Source: Anaerococcus sp. Marseille-Q7828
Lineage (GTDB): Bacteria > Bacillota > Clostridia > Tissierellales > Peptoniphilaceae
Length of the DNA: 64,000 nucleotides
Direction of reading: 5' to 3'
Assembly (NCBI RefSeq): GCF_949769285.1
Contig: NZ_OX458331.1
Location: forward strand, 434,001 to 498,000
The first letter of the stretch is position 1. Each line of letters begins with the position of its first letter. The notes under the pieces were generated by a model. It saw nothing but the letters and a program-made list of their open reading frames with translations, made no database searches and was not told the DNA's origin. The position numbers and the translations under genes were made by a program. Positions 50,157 to 58,726 of this stretch are shown one piece after another.

Positions 50157-51175
50157 AAGAATTTGATTTTGTTGTAGGGAATCCACCGTACCATAAAGAA
50201 TCTGTAGGGAATAATGAAAGTGATACACCGTTATATCATTATTTTTTTGATTCATCTTTTAAAATAGCTAAAAAGGTTGAGCTAATAACTCCTGCAAGAT
50301 TTTTGTTTAACGCTGGATATACTCCTAAAAAATGGAATGAGCAGATGTTGAATGACTCTCATGTTAAAGTACTTTTTTATGAAGCTAACAGTGCAAAGAT
50401 GTTTCCAAATGCGGATATAAAAGGTGGAATAGCCATAACATATAGAGATTCCGAACAAGTTTTTGATCCTATAGTGGTTTTTACTTCCTTTCCTGAGTTA
50501 AATTCAATTAAGAAAAAGGTAGATAAATTGAAAGAGGATAGTTTAAGCGATGTTGTATCAAATCGTGGGCTATACAAGTATTCTAAGCAAGCATATTTAA
50601 AAGAACCTGATGAATTAAAAAAAACCGCTGATGCTCGTATCGCACCGAGTTCATTTGATAGAATGCCTAAACTTTTTACTGATAAAAAACCAGACGACAA
50701 TAACGATTATGTAAGAATATATGGATTGCAAAAAGGAAAAAGAGTTTATAAGTGGTTTAGGAAAGATTATCTTAAAGATGTTCAAAACCTCTATAAATAC
50801 AAAGTTATGATACCCAAAGCCAATGGCTCTGGAGCCATTGGCGAGGGTATCAGCACCCCACTCGTGGGTACCCCACTCGTGGGTTTCACAGAAACATTTA
50901 TTTCAATCGGCGAAACCGATTCAAAATCCGAAGCCGAAGCTACTCTAAAATATGTAAAAACAAAGTTTGCTAGAGTTATGCTCGGTATTTTAAAAGTAAC
51001 ACAAAATAACGCAAAACCAACTTGGAAATACGTCCCAATCCAAGACTTCACAAAAAATTCTGACATTGACTGGTCCAAGTCTATAGCTGAGATTGACCAG
51101 CAACTTTACAAAAAATATGGCCTATCAGATGAAGAGATAGCCTTTATCGAAGAAAAAGTACAGGAGATGGAATAA
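50153..51175 (+). CDS. Adenine-specific DNA methyltransferase, catalytic/TRD subunit
   Basis: About 340 residues. It begins with the catalytic motif IV in FDFVVGNPPYHKE (NPPY at about residues 9-12), then ITPARFLFNAGYTP and IKGGIAITYRDSE of the Eco57I-type fold. The C-terminal half is a likely target-recognition domain with the family end ETFISIGETDSKSEAE and YVPIQDFTKN. Translation is coupled to the upstream subunit (ATGA) and the downstream helicase (TAATG). A longer frame begins at 50105, but AAAGGAG before 50153 decides the start. An odd run of palindromes lies in the TRD (50819-50921). Confidence 0.85.
   Translation: MKEFDFVVGNPPYHKESVGNNESDTPLYHYFFDSSFKIAKKVELITPARFLFNAGYTPKKWNEQMLNDSHVKVLFYEANSAKMFPNADIKGGIAITYRDSEQVFDPIVVFTSFPELNSIKKKVDKLKEDSLSDVVSNRGLYKYSKQAYLKEPDELKKTADARIAPSSFDRMPKLFTDKKPDDNNDYVRIYGLQKGKRVYKWFRKDYLKDVQNLYKYKVMIPKANGSGAIGEGISTPLVGTPLVGFTETFISIGETDSKSEAEATLKYVKTKFARVMLGILKVTQNNAKPTWKYVPIQDFTKNSDIDWSKSIAEIDQQLYKKYGLSDEEIAFIEEKVQEME
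50819..50921 (+). repeat. Cluster of palindromes and a tandem repeat inside the methyltransferase gene
   Basis: In about 100 bp there are an 11-bp perfect inverted repeat with a 2-nt gap (GCCAATGGCTC/GAGCCATTGGC, 50819-50842), two tandem 15-bp units ACCCCACTCGTGGGT (50855-50884), each holding CCCAC/GTGGG, and AATCGG/CCGATT (50905-50921). The tandem units encode TPLVG twice. The reading frame is kept. Confidence 0.85.
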
Positions 51176-54100
51176 TGACTGAAGCTAAGATTTCTACCAC
51201 CAAGGAAGTTACCCCTGTATGCTATGCCTATACTACACCAGAACTTAGAAAGCACGATGGATGGACCAAGATTGGTTTTACTGAAAGAGATGCAGAGGAA
51301 AGAATCAAGGAGCAGGTGTTCACATCTGACCTTGAATATAAGCTAGAATGGGCCAATAATGCTGTTTATGAGGGTTCCAATGATACTTTTAGAGATTCAG
51401 ATTTCCATAAGTATTTGGTCAATCTAGGTTTCCAACGAAAAGAGGGCAAGGAGTGGTTTGAGATAGACCCAGACCTTGCTGAACTCAAATTCTTTAAGTT
51501 TAGAAAAACTCGTGGCCAAGTGGAATCTGATGACAAGCCAGCTCCTTACCAACTTAGAAACGAGCAAGCTGAGGCTATTGCTATGACTATGGAATATTTC
51601 AAAAGTCATGACAAGGGCGAATTCCTATGGAATGCCAAGCCTCGTTTCGGAAAAACTCTGGCAACCTATGACCTATGTATGAAGATGGACTTTGAAAATA
51701 TCCTTATAGTTACCAATAGGCCAGCCATTGCTGATTCATGGTATGGGGACTATGTGAAGTTTGTAGGACCAGGGTCCGGCTATATTTTTGTTAGCCATGT
51801 TGATACTATCAAGGATGAAAAATATGTCTACAGCAGGAAAAAATACGTAGATATTTTGCCAACTGTTGAAAATTACAAGGGATGTATAGAATTTGTCAGC
51901 CTCCAAGACTTAAAGGGTTCAATACATTTTGGTGGAATCCATGACAAACTAGATGAAATTAAGAAAACTCACTGGGATATTCTAATAATAGATGAGGCCC
52001 ACGAAGGTGTGGATACCTACAAGACAGATACAGCCTTTAATCAAATCGAAAGAAAAAATACTCTCCACTTGTCTGGTACACCTTTTAAAGCCTTAGCAAA
52101 TGAGAAGTTTCCTAATGATGCCATCTACAATTGGACTTATGCCGATGAACAAAACGCTAAGAGGTCTTGGATAAGCTATGACCTTGAAGAAAATCCTTAC
52201 GCAACACTTCCTCAACTAAACTTATTTACCTATCAAATGTCAGATGTTATTAGAGATAGGGTCGAGGATGGGATTGAGCTTGATGATGAAGTTGCTGAAT
52301 ATGCCTTTGATTTGAATGAGTTTTTCTCAACTGATGAGAGGGGTGCCTTTGTCTACAATAATGATGTGGACAAGTTTTTGGACGCCTTGACTCAAAACGA
52401 GAAGTTCCCTTTCTCTACTCCAGATCTTAGAGATGAGATTAAACACTCTTTTTGGATTTTAAATAGAGTGGATTCAGCCAAGGCTCTAAAGAGAAAACTT
52501 GAAGTCAATCCAGTCTTTAAAGATTATAAGATTATTCTGGCTGCTGGAGATGGCAAAACAGACGATGAGGTTATTAGCGAAGATTCGCTAAATAGAGTCA
52601 AGGATGCCATCAGAGATTATGAAAAAACTATTACCCTATCTGTAGGCCAATTAACTACTGGGGTCACCATACCTGAATGGACAGCAGTCCTTATGTTAGC
52701 TAATATGAAATCACCTGCCCTTTATATGCAAGCTGCCTTTAGGTGTCAAAATCCATGCCTTTTCTCTAATAGTGGTAGGCATTTTAGAAAGAAAAATGCC
52801 TATGTATTCGACTTTGATCCTGCGAGGACTCTTGATATTTTTGAAAAATTCGCCAATGACCTCTCACCATATACTTCAGCTGGTAGTGGAGATTTAGAGA
52901 CTAGGAAAAAACATATAAGAGAACTTTTAAATTTCTTCCCTGTCTACGGTGAAGATGAAGACGGGAAAATGATTCTATTGGATGCTGAAAAAGTCCTTAC
53001 CATTCCTAGAAGGATCAAGTCAGTAGAAGTTGTAAACCGCGGTTTTATGTCTAACTTCCTCTTTAACAATATAGCCAATATATTTAGAGCTCCAAGCCAG
53101 GTTAGGGGTATTCTGGAAAAGCTAAATCCTGCTAAGGAAGCAAAGGCAATTCAGATCGATGATGATACGGCCGATGAACTTGATATTAATGATGAAGGAA
53201 ATATAGAAATAGACAAAGAAAAAATTATTGGCAAGGCAAAGAATGTTTTCGGTCCAAAAATCTATAATGATATAAAGGATGATTTAGACGAATTGGATAA
53301 TGAAATAATAGTAAATAAGGACAAATCTGGCCTTGATGACTTAGTTGATAAAATAACTAAACCTATAATTGATCCATTGCTTGATAATGCCAAAGATGTG
53401 TATGGCACTAACTTGAAAAGGTCCGTTGAAAATAATATAGAAAGGTCTATAAAAAATACAGCTAAATCAATAATCAAAAAAAGTTATAGCGATTTTGAAA
53501 TAGAAAGAAACAAAATAGAAGCACAAAAATCAAAAGACCTTGAACAATCTAAGTCCTCAGCAGAATCTAGTCAAATAGAATCTAAGTATGAGGATATGCT
53601 AAAAGAGAAGAAGAAAGAGCTAGCAAGAAAATTCAAAGAAGACTTAGATGATTATGAAATAGTTGAAAAATCTATTATAGTTGCAACTGAAGCTATCGAA
53701 ACAGACATAAAAGAGAAAGAAAAAAGAACTATTGAGGATGATGTCAGAGATAGACTCAGAGGATTTGCAAGAACTATTCCATCATTTTTGATGGCTTATG
53801 GTGATTATGATACAAATTTGGATAATTTTGATAAAATAATCCCAAATGAGGTCTTCTTGGAAGTAACATCTATTACCCTTGATGAGTTTAGGAGCTTGCG
53901 TGATGGCTTTGACTATGTTGATGAAGAAACTGGGGAAACAAGGCACTATGATGGTGGATTATTTGATGAATTAGTCTTCAATGATTCTGTAATAGAATTT
54001 TTGAATAAGAAAAAAGAATTAGAAAATTATTTTGATCCTGATGTCAAAAGAGATATTTTTGACTATATACCAGCCCAAAAAACCAACCAAATATTTACAC

Positions 54101-54486
54101 CAAGAAAAGTTGTAAAGCAAATGCTAGATTTACTTGAAAAGGAAAATCCAGGATGCTTTGACAATCCTGATTTCACATTCATGGATCCATATATGAAGTC
54201 TGGACTCTATGTGGCAGAAATAGTTAAAAGATTATACAGAAGCGATAAAATAAAAAGTCTATACCCTGATTCTAAGGAGAGACTAAATCATATTTTTGCT
54301 AAACAAGTCTATGGACTTGCTCCTACAGAAATCATCTATAGGATTGCAAGTAATTATATCTTAGGATTCAGCAAAGATATAGAAATAGAAAAACACAATC
54401 TAAGGCTACTTGATTCCTTAGCAAGTATTCAAGCTGATAGATTTGAAGATGATCTAGTAAGAATTTTCCCTGAATTGGTAGACTAA
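51175..54486 (+). CDS. GIY-YIG nuclease/SF2 helicase restriction protein
   Basis: 1103 residues. The N-terminal about 100 residues look like a GIY-YIG/T5orf172 nuclease (VCYAYTTPELR; WTKIGFTERDAEERIKEQ). A superfamily 2 helicase follows: Walker A AKPRFGKTLA (about 154), DEAH in IIDEAHEGVDT (about 270), LHLSGTPFKA (about 297) and a late QLTTGVTIPEW...QAAFRCQNP motor motif. After a Lys/Glu-rich, coiled-coil-like stretch (about 770-850) comes a methyltransferase-like tail (NQIFTPRKVVKQML, about 971; FMDPYMKSGLYVAEIVKRL, about 1000) without NPPY. It would be the restriction and translocation subunit. Confidence 0.85.
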   Translation: MTEAKISTTKEVTPVCYAYTTPELRKHDGWTKIGFTERDAEERIKEQVFTSDLEYKLEWANNAVYEGSNDTFRDSDFHKYLVNLGFQRKEGKEWFEIDPDLAELKFFKFRKTRGQVESDDKPAPYQLRNEQAEAIAMTMEYFKSHDKGEFLWNAKPRFGKTLATYDLCMKMDFENILIVTNRPAIADSWYGDYVKFVGPGSGYIFVSHVDTIKDEKYVYSRKKYVDILPTVENYKGCIEFVSLQDLKGSIHFGGIHDKLDEIKKTHWDILIIDEAHEGVDTYKTDTAFNQIERKNTLHLSGTPFKALANEKFPNDAIYNWTYADEQNAKRSWISYDLEENPYATLPQLNLFTYQMSDVIRDRVEDGIELDDEVAEYAFDLNEFFSTDERGAFVYNNDVDKFLDALTQNEKFPFSTPDLRDEIKHSFWILNRVDSAKALKRKLEVNPVFKDYKIILAAGDGKTDDEVISEDSLNRVKDAIRDYEKTITLSVGQLTTGVTIPEWTAVLMLANMKSPALYMQAAFRCQNPCLFSNSGRHFRKKNAYVFDFDPARTLDIFEKFANDLSPYTSAGSGDLETRKKHIRELLNFFPVYGEDEDGKMILLDAEKVLTIPRRIKSVEVVNRGFMSNFLFNNIANIFRAPSQVRGILEKLNPAKEAKAIQIDDDTADELDINDEGNIEIDKEKIIGKAKNVFGPKIYNDIKDDLDELDNEIIVNKDKSGLDDLVDKITKPIIDPLLDNAKDVYGTNLKRSVENNIERSIKNTAKSIIKKSYSDFEIERNKIEAQKSKDLEQSKSSAESSQIESKYEDMLKEKKKELARKFKEDLDDYEIVEKSIIVATEAIETDIKEKEKRTIEDDVRDRLRGFARTIPSFLMAYGDYDTNLDNFDKIIPNEVFLEVTSITLDEFRSLRDGFDYVDEETGETRHYDGGLFDELVFNDSVIEFLNKKKELENYFDPDVKRDIFDYIPAQKTNQIFTPRKVVKQMLDLLEKENPGCFDNPDFTFMDPYMKSGLYVAEIVKRLYRSDKIKSLYPDSKERLNHIFAKQVYGLAPTEIIYRIASNYILGFSKDIEIEKHNLRLLDSLASIQADRFEDDLVRIFPELVD

Positions 54487-54530
54487 TACATTTGGCTGGA
54501 CTCATATATTTGTATAAAAATACTTAATAA

Positions 54531-54567
54531 AAAGGAATGTAAGTTTGTCAAAAATCTACATTCCTTT
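54531..54567. terminator. Terminator of the restriction-modification operon
   Basis: 11-bp stem AAAGGAATGTA/TACATTCCTTT with a 15-nt loop, 45 nt after the stop; T-rich after it and A-rich before it. Confidence 0.75.
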
Positions 54568-54647
54568 TCCATATAGAGTTTATAAATATAAATTCTAGTT
54601 TATTCCTATGTTTCAAAATTTTTATATGTGATTTAAAATAAATATCA

Positions 54648-55757
54648 TCACGGAATGAATATTTCGCATATTTGCTCGTTTTTAGACATAGGCATCCGTA
54701 TTTCCTTAATATTTTTTTGCATTAATTCTAAACCATAGTAAATACCTGATAGCTCAATTGCAGAATCTATATTATTTTCTTCTAATTCTTCTTCTAAATA
54801 TTCTTTATGTTGCTGATATAATTCTCCTTTAAATTCATCACTATTTGTAAAAGTATTCAATTTTTCCTTATAAGAATCTAAACTCTTATATTTTTCCCTG
54901 ACTCTATACTTCCCTAGTTCTTTAAAAACATCTTCAATCGGTAATTGGGATATACCATCTAAATCGTAGTCTTCAAATATACTTCTAAATACATTTACAT
55001 CCCTTATTCCTGATTGATTTAATAAAAATCTATATAAATAATCCTTTTTATTTTGTTCTAAATTTAGGAATTTATCAATATCAACATCACCAAATGATAT
55101 AATATAAGGGCTAGATGATGCTTTAAAGTCTTCCTTATTTTCGAATATTGGCGTTTCTATACTAAATATTTTTGATCCAAAACTATAATCTAGATTTCTA
55201 ATCTCGCCATATTTACAATAAAGCTTCTCATTTATATTGTAGATATTGAGCAAATAAAGCGCAGCCATCGATTCAATCAAAGCTTTTATATTTCCTCTAT
55301 TAAGATTCTTGTACCTATTATGCTTTAAATCTTGATATGTGGTTTTCCATAAAGTTTTATGTTTTTTATGAGCATCTTTCAATGGAAATAATATCGAATA
55401 TTCATCAGATAAATCGAAGTGTAGAGATATAATATTTACTTGTTTGTTATCAAAATTCCATTTATTGTGTAAATGTTTTAAGCAATTTGAATCAAAAGAT
55501 AGCTGGTAGTCTTTTTTCTTTGGTTTGCCTCCATTTTTTAGATACAATTCTTTAGAAATAGCTTCAATCTCTACTCCACATCTAACTATTAAGTCTGCTA
55601 TGTACGGTGAGTAAACGTATAGTTGATTAGGAGTCAATTCATCTGGATCATTATTATATGAACTTACTTTATCACTTATGTAGATATAATGAGATAAGTC
55701 AATTAATTCGCTTTCTAATTTCATATACATTTGCCAATATAAACTCGAATTATTCAC
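54648..55757 (-). CDS. HEPN-like protein of unknown function
   Basis: 369 residues, no signal or membrane segment, mostly helical. The first half has a long helix with SPYIADLIVRCGVEIEAISKELY and then LWKTTYQDLKHNRYKNLNRGNIKALIESMAALYLL, here read in pieces. A KHNR-type motif between two long helices resembles HEPN-fold proteins, whose Rx4-6H or similar motifs form RNase sites. The assignment is by pattern only. The second half is Asp/Glu-rich with no family recognised. The start is GTG with AAAGGAG upstream. It faces the restriction genes and lies in the same accessory block, so a defence role is a fair guess. Confidence 0.6.
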   Translation of the reverse strand: MNNSSLYWQMYMKLESELIDLSHYIYISDKVSSYNNDPDELTPNQLYVYSPYIADLIVRCGVEIEAISKELYLKNGGKPKKKDYQLSFDSNCLKHLHNKWNFDNKQVNIISLHFDLSDEYSILFPLKDAHKKHKTLWKTTYQDLKHNRYKNLNRGNIKALIESMAALYLLNIYNINEKLYCKYGEIRNLDYSFGSKIFSIETPIFENKEDFKASSSPYIISFGDVDIDKFLNLEQNKKDYLYRFLLNQSGIRDVNVFRSIFEDYDLDGISQLPIEDVFKELGKYRVREKYKSLDSYKEKLNTFTNSDEFKGELYQQHKEYLEEELEENNIDSAIELSGIYYGLELMQKNIKEIRMPMSKNEQICEIFIP

Positions 55758-55872
55758 AACTTCTCCTTTTCTATAATATGTACATTATATTATTACAAAT
55801 ATACTAAAAATAAACAAATAGATAAACTAATTTATTTTTTATCAGAAAATAATTTTTATAGCCTTGAAAATC

Positions 55873-56556
55873 TTAATATAAAACTTCTTTCTCCAAACCC
55901 GTATCAGTCCAGGAAAGTTTATAAGCATTTTTACTAGGGTTGGATTTGATAACTTTCATTTCATAATCATCCCAAACGATGGCTACCTGATTTTCTATTG
56001 CTATTGCATCTGCTGCTTGTCCTGAATAGAAGTCATCAAAACCTGTTCTTTCAGGCTCATCATAATGAGGACAATGTAAATAAGGTATGATTCCCAAACC
56101 TTTTACCCACTTATGTTTTGGGTTTTCAATATCTTCTATAAACTCACTATCGCTATGGCCTGCTATAAACCAACATATGGATCCTGCACTCAAGCCAGCA
56201 AGCACCTTGCCACTTTTATAAGCTCTCATTAGGGCTTTATCAACAGAATATTTTCTCCAAATTTTCATCATATAATCAGTGCTTCCACCACCTACATAGA
56301 TGATGTCTGCATTTTCAATCTTTTGACTGACCTCTTTCCTGTTTACCTCTACATTAGCCAAATAAAGTGTATCAGTTTCACATCCTAAGCTCTCATATAA
56401 ATTATTAATTGTCTCTATATAAGGCTTAGCATCTTTGCTTGCTGTAGGAATAAACAAGAAGTTTGGTTTTTCTTTTTTTGATGACTTAACAATAAATTTA
56501 TCTATTTCATATGTTTCATTTTGGGAAACTTCCCCGCCACCGATAGCTATAATCAT
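55873..56556 (-). CDS. pepE: Peptidase E-like serine peptidase (S51)
   Basis: About 227 residues. The S51 fold is clear: IIAIGGGE start, ADIIYVGGGSTDYMMKIW, the nucleophile elbow LAGLSAGSICWF (Ser about 129), and PHYDEPER as the likely histidine region. Family members cleave N-terminal Asp-Xaa dipeptides in the cytosol. The ATG at 56556 is preceded by GGAGGG, so the upstream ATG at 56577 is rejected. No operon partners. Confidence 0.9.
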   Translation of the reverse strand: MIIAIGGGEVSQNETYEIDKFIVKSSKKEKPNFLFIPTASKDAKPYIETINNLYESLGCETDTLYLANVEVNRKEVSQKIENADIIYVGGGSTDYMMKIWRKYSVDKALMRAYKSGKVLAGLSAGSICWFIAGHSDSEFIEDIENPKHKWVKGLGIIPYLHCPHYDEPERTGFDDFYSGQAADAIAIENQVAIVWDDYEMKVIKSNPSKNAYKLSWTDTGLEKEVLY

Positions 56557-56916
56557 AAATTCCCTCCGAAGTTTCAAATTTGTCAGTATAGATCTAATCT
56601 ATCGTTAGTATCTAATCTTGTCATTATTATAACAAAAAAGGCTATTTCCAGCCAAAAAAAAGGCCTGTTAGGTGATTTTCCATTATTATATATAATAGAT
56701 TTGTTAGATTAGGGAACATTCTCACATATTCCGTGCGAATAAGTGTTAGAATAATTATTCTCACGGATTTATCAAATATTTTTTTATAAGAAAAAGCTCT
56801 AAATCCAGCACTTTTAAAATATTCTCGCAGATTTAATATTGTTAAATTTATGATAAGTCTGTTTTGCTTGAAATCTTATAATAAAAATACTATTTCTAGA
56901 CAAAAAAATAAGCCTA
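56557..56916. other. Gene-free interval with short imperfect repeats
   Basis: About 360 bp of AT-rich DNA. A few short related strings occur (ATTCTCACATATT, ATTCTCACGGATTTAT and ATTCTCGCAGATTTAAT near 56719, 56757 and 56820). No gene or RNA recognised; it probably holds decayed sequence next to the repeat that follows. Confidence 0.5.
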
Positions 56917-57182
56917 TTGCTAGACCAATTAGTTATTTTAATCAGATTAATTTTCTCTAAGCGACTTTATTTCTCTTTCCACCCAATCCGAATCCTTAAA
57001 TACTGTCTTAGCTTCCATCAAGTCCATGGATAGCTATTTGACCAAGCTTTTATGTATTGACATTGGATTTTTGACCTTAGATCTAAAGTTAGTTGATCCA
57101 GCCTTACTGGATTTATACAAAATTTGCTCGTTGGGAAAACATAGATTAAGCGCTCCTAAAAAACCTCCCAAACACTCAAAAT
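56917..57182. repeat. Direct repeat, copy 1 (about 266 bp)
   Basis: Nearly identical to 60040-60306 in the same orientation. The first part (about 56941-57020) matches the 3' end of the Old Yellow Enzyme gene at 61185-61245, so it is a displaced tail of such a gene. The rest has a short open frame (MDSYLTKLLCIDIGF...) of unknown origin, ending here just before an IS remnant. Confidence 0.85.
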
Positions 57183-57186
57183 AAGG

Positions 57187-57659
57187 TGACCCCACAAAGT
57201 TGGACCTAATACCAGAGTCAGAATTAAACTAGCTCTGGTATTTCTTTGTCCTATCCTACCCCCTAGGGGTAGGAAATTTTTATGCTGCATTCTTCTTTCT
57301 ATATTCTACTGGTGATAAGTATCCTAATTTTTCTTTTATTCTTTCTTCATTGTAGTATTTGATGTATATACATATAGATTGTTTTAGGTGCCCATAGGAT
57401 TTATAAGCTTGATAAGACCATTCTTCTGTTAAGTACAACTTAAATAGATTTTTTAAAACATCATAACCGAGTGTTCGATATTCATTAACCCAAACTCTTA
57501 TTAATTTTATATCAGGGATGTTAAATATATTGGCTAAAAATTCATAACTTTCCTTACCTTCTAAGTATCTTCCAACTAATTTACATTTAAATTTTGTACT
57601 ATATTTTGCCATAAAAAAACTGACCTCCTTAAATTGGTTGGTCCAACTTTAAGGGGTCA
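57187..57659 (-). mobile_element. Internally deleted IS3-family element
   Basis: 473-bp element with ends TGACCCCACAAAGTTGGACC (57187) and, on the other strand, TGACCCCTTAAAGTTGGACC (57659). Only the two outer parts of the transposase genes remain. A subterminal hairpin ACCAGAG/CTCTGGT (57211-57239) is also present. No matching target duplication is seen (AGG left, GTT right). A further remnant of the same element is at about 60830-61155. It could only move with a helper transposase. Confidence 0.85.
57280..57612 (-). pseudogene. Transposase remnant: OrfA start joined to OrfB end
   Basis: 110 codons. The first about 55 are a normal OrfA start (YSTKFKCKLVGRYLEGKESYEFLA; RVWVNEYRTLGYDVL). The remainder, from about residue 62, is the end of an OrfB (YKSYGHLKQSICIYIKYYNEERI; LGYLSPVEYRKKNAA). 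The whole catalytic core with its DDE residues is gone, about 1 kb of coding sequence, with the frame preserved across the junction. Inactive as transposase; it might still bind IS ends. Confidence 0.88.
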
Positions 57660-57704
57660 GTTCAATTTAAACAGTATGGTTTTGCCAATACTGAAATATT
57701 TATT

Positions 57705-58712
57705 TTATTTTGCCTCTATTGCATTTTTTGTTTCGCCCGTAGTCAAAACTTCATTTATATTATCATATGAAATTTCAATCATATTTTTCAAAGCTTCATC
57801 TGTATTTGAACCTACATGAGGCGTAACTAAAACTTTAGGATATAAATCTACCAATCTTCTTACTGATTGATCTTCCATTTCATCACCAGATGAAAACTCC
57901 TTGAAGAATGTATTAGCTTCATTTGGAAATACATCTGTGCCAAATCCTGCTAATTTACCAGATTTTATAGCATCATAAATATCCTCGTTATTTTGCAATT
58001 CACCACGTGCTGTATTTATTAGTATTGCTCCATCCTTCATTTTTGAAATGAAATTTTTATTTATTAATTCATCATTTTCTCCTTTAAAATATGGAATGTG
58101 CAAACTTACTATATCTGATTCTTTCAATAATTCATCTAATTCAACATATTTTAAAATTTCTTTTGCATTTTCATTTGGATAAGGATCATTACCTAAAATT
58201 TCAGCTCCTAATCCTTTGAATAATTTAGCTTCTGTCAAGCCAATTTTACCCGTACCAATTATACCAACTTTACAATTTCTAATTTCTTTGCTAAACATTT
58301 GAGCATCAACTTTGAAATTATAATTTTTTGTTTTATTTGTTGTGTATGCTGTATTTCTCAATAACATCATTGCTAATGTTAAAGATAATTCTGCTACTGA
58401 ATTTGGTGAATAAGCTGGTACTCTAGCAACCATTAAATTCATTTCTTTACATGCTTCTAAGTCTATATGATTAAAACCTACCGTTCTTGTGAAAACATAT
58501 TTTATGCCATAAGACTTTATTTTTTCAAGATTTTGTCTATCCGCTACACAATTTCCTCTGAGTAAAACAACATCTTGACCTTCTGCTGTTTCTATATTAT
58601 CATGTGTAAGCAATTCTTCTACTAGTTTTAATTCATAATTATATTTATTTAACTTATGAAAAAATTCAACTTCATTTGGTCTTACACCATATGCTACGAT
58701 TTTTAATGTCAT
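57705..58712 (-). CDS. D-isomer 2-hydroxyacid dehydrogenase (D-lactate dehydrogenase type)
   Basis: 335 residues, NAD-dependent. The nucleotide fold starts at VGIIGTGKIG (about 150), and the catalytic residues lie in INTARGEL (Arg), the following Asp/Glu region GFGTDVFPNE and TPHVGSNTDEA (His). Overall it resembles D-lactate or D-2-hydroxyisocaproate dehydrogenases that reduce 2-oxoacids. It follows the AEC transporter gene by 14 nt, so an organic-acid function for the pair is likely. The two genes are bracketed by long direct repeats and read as an acquired cassette. Confidence 0.9.
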   Translation of the reverse strand: MTLKIVAYGVRPNEVEFFHKLNKYNYELKLVEELLTHDNIETAEGQDVVLLRGNCVADRQNLEKIKSYGIKYVFTRTVGFNHIDLEACKEMNLMVARVPAYSPNSVAELSLTLAMMLLRNTAYTTNKTKNYNFKVDAQMFSKEIRNCKVGIIGTGKIGLTEAKLFKGLGAEILGNDPYPNENAKEILKYVELDELLKESDIVSLHIPYFKGENDELINKNFISKMKDGAILINTARGELQNNEDIYDAIKSGKLAGFGTDVFPNEANTFFKEFSSGDEMEDQSVRRLVDLYPKVLVTPHVGSNTDEALKNMIEISYDNINEVLTTGETKNAIEAK

Positions 58713-58726
58713 ATTATTTTCCTTTC

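Noticed and set aside
50819-50921. CRISPR-like array
   Set aside because: Units are adjacent without spacers and differ in sequence; they are palindromes within a coding region.
49227-51175. Frameshift in a single methyltransferase gene
   Set aside because: The second gene has its own ribosome site and an ATGA overlap with the first, which fits a natural two-gene arrangement better than a mutation.
57187-57659. A MITE with target duplication
   Set aside because: Ends match an IS3-type element and inner transposase remnants are present, while flanking bases AGG and GTT do not form a duplication.
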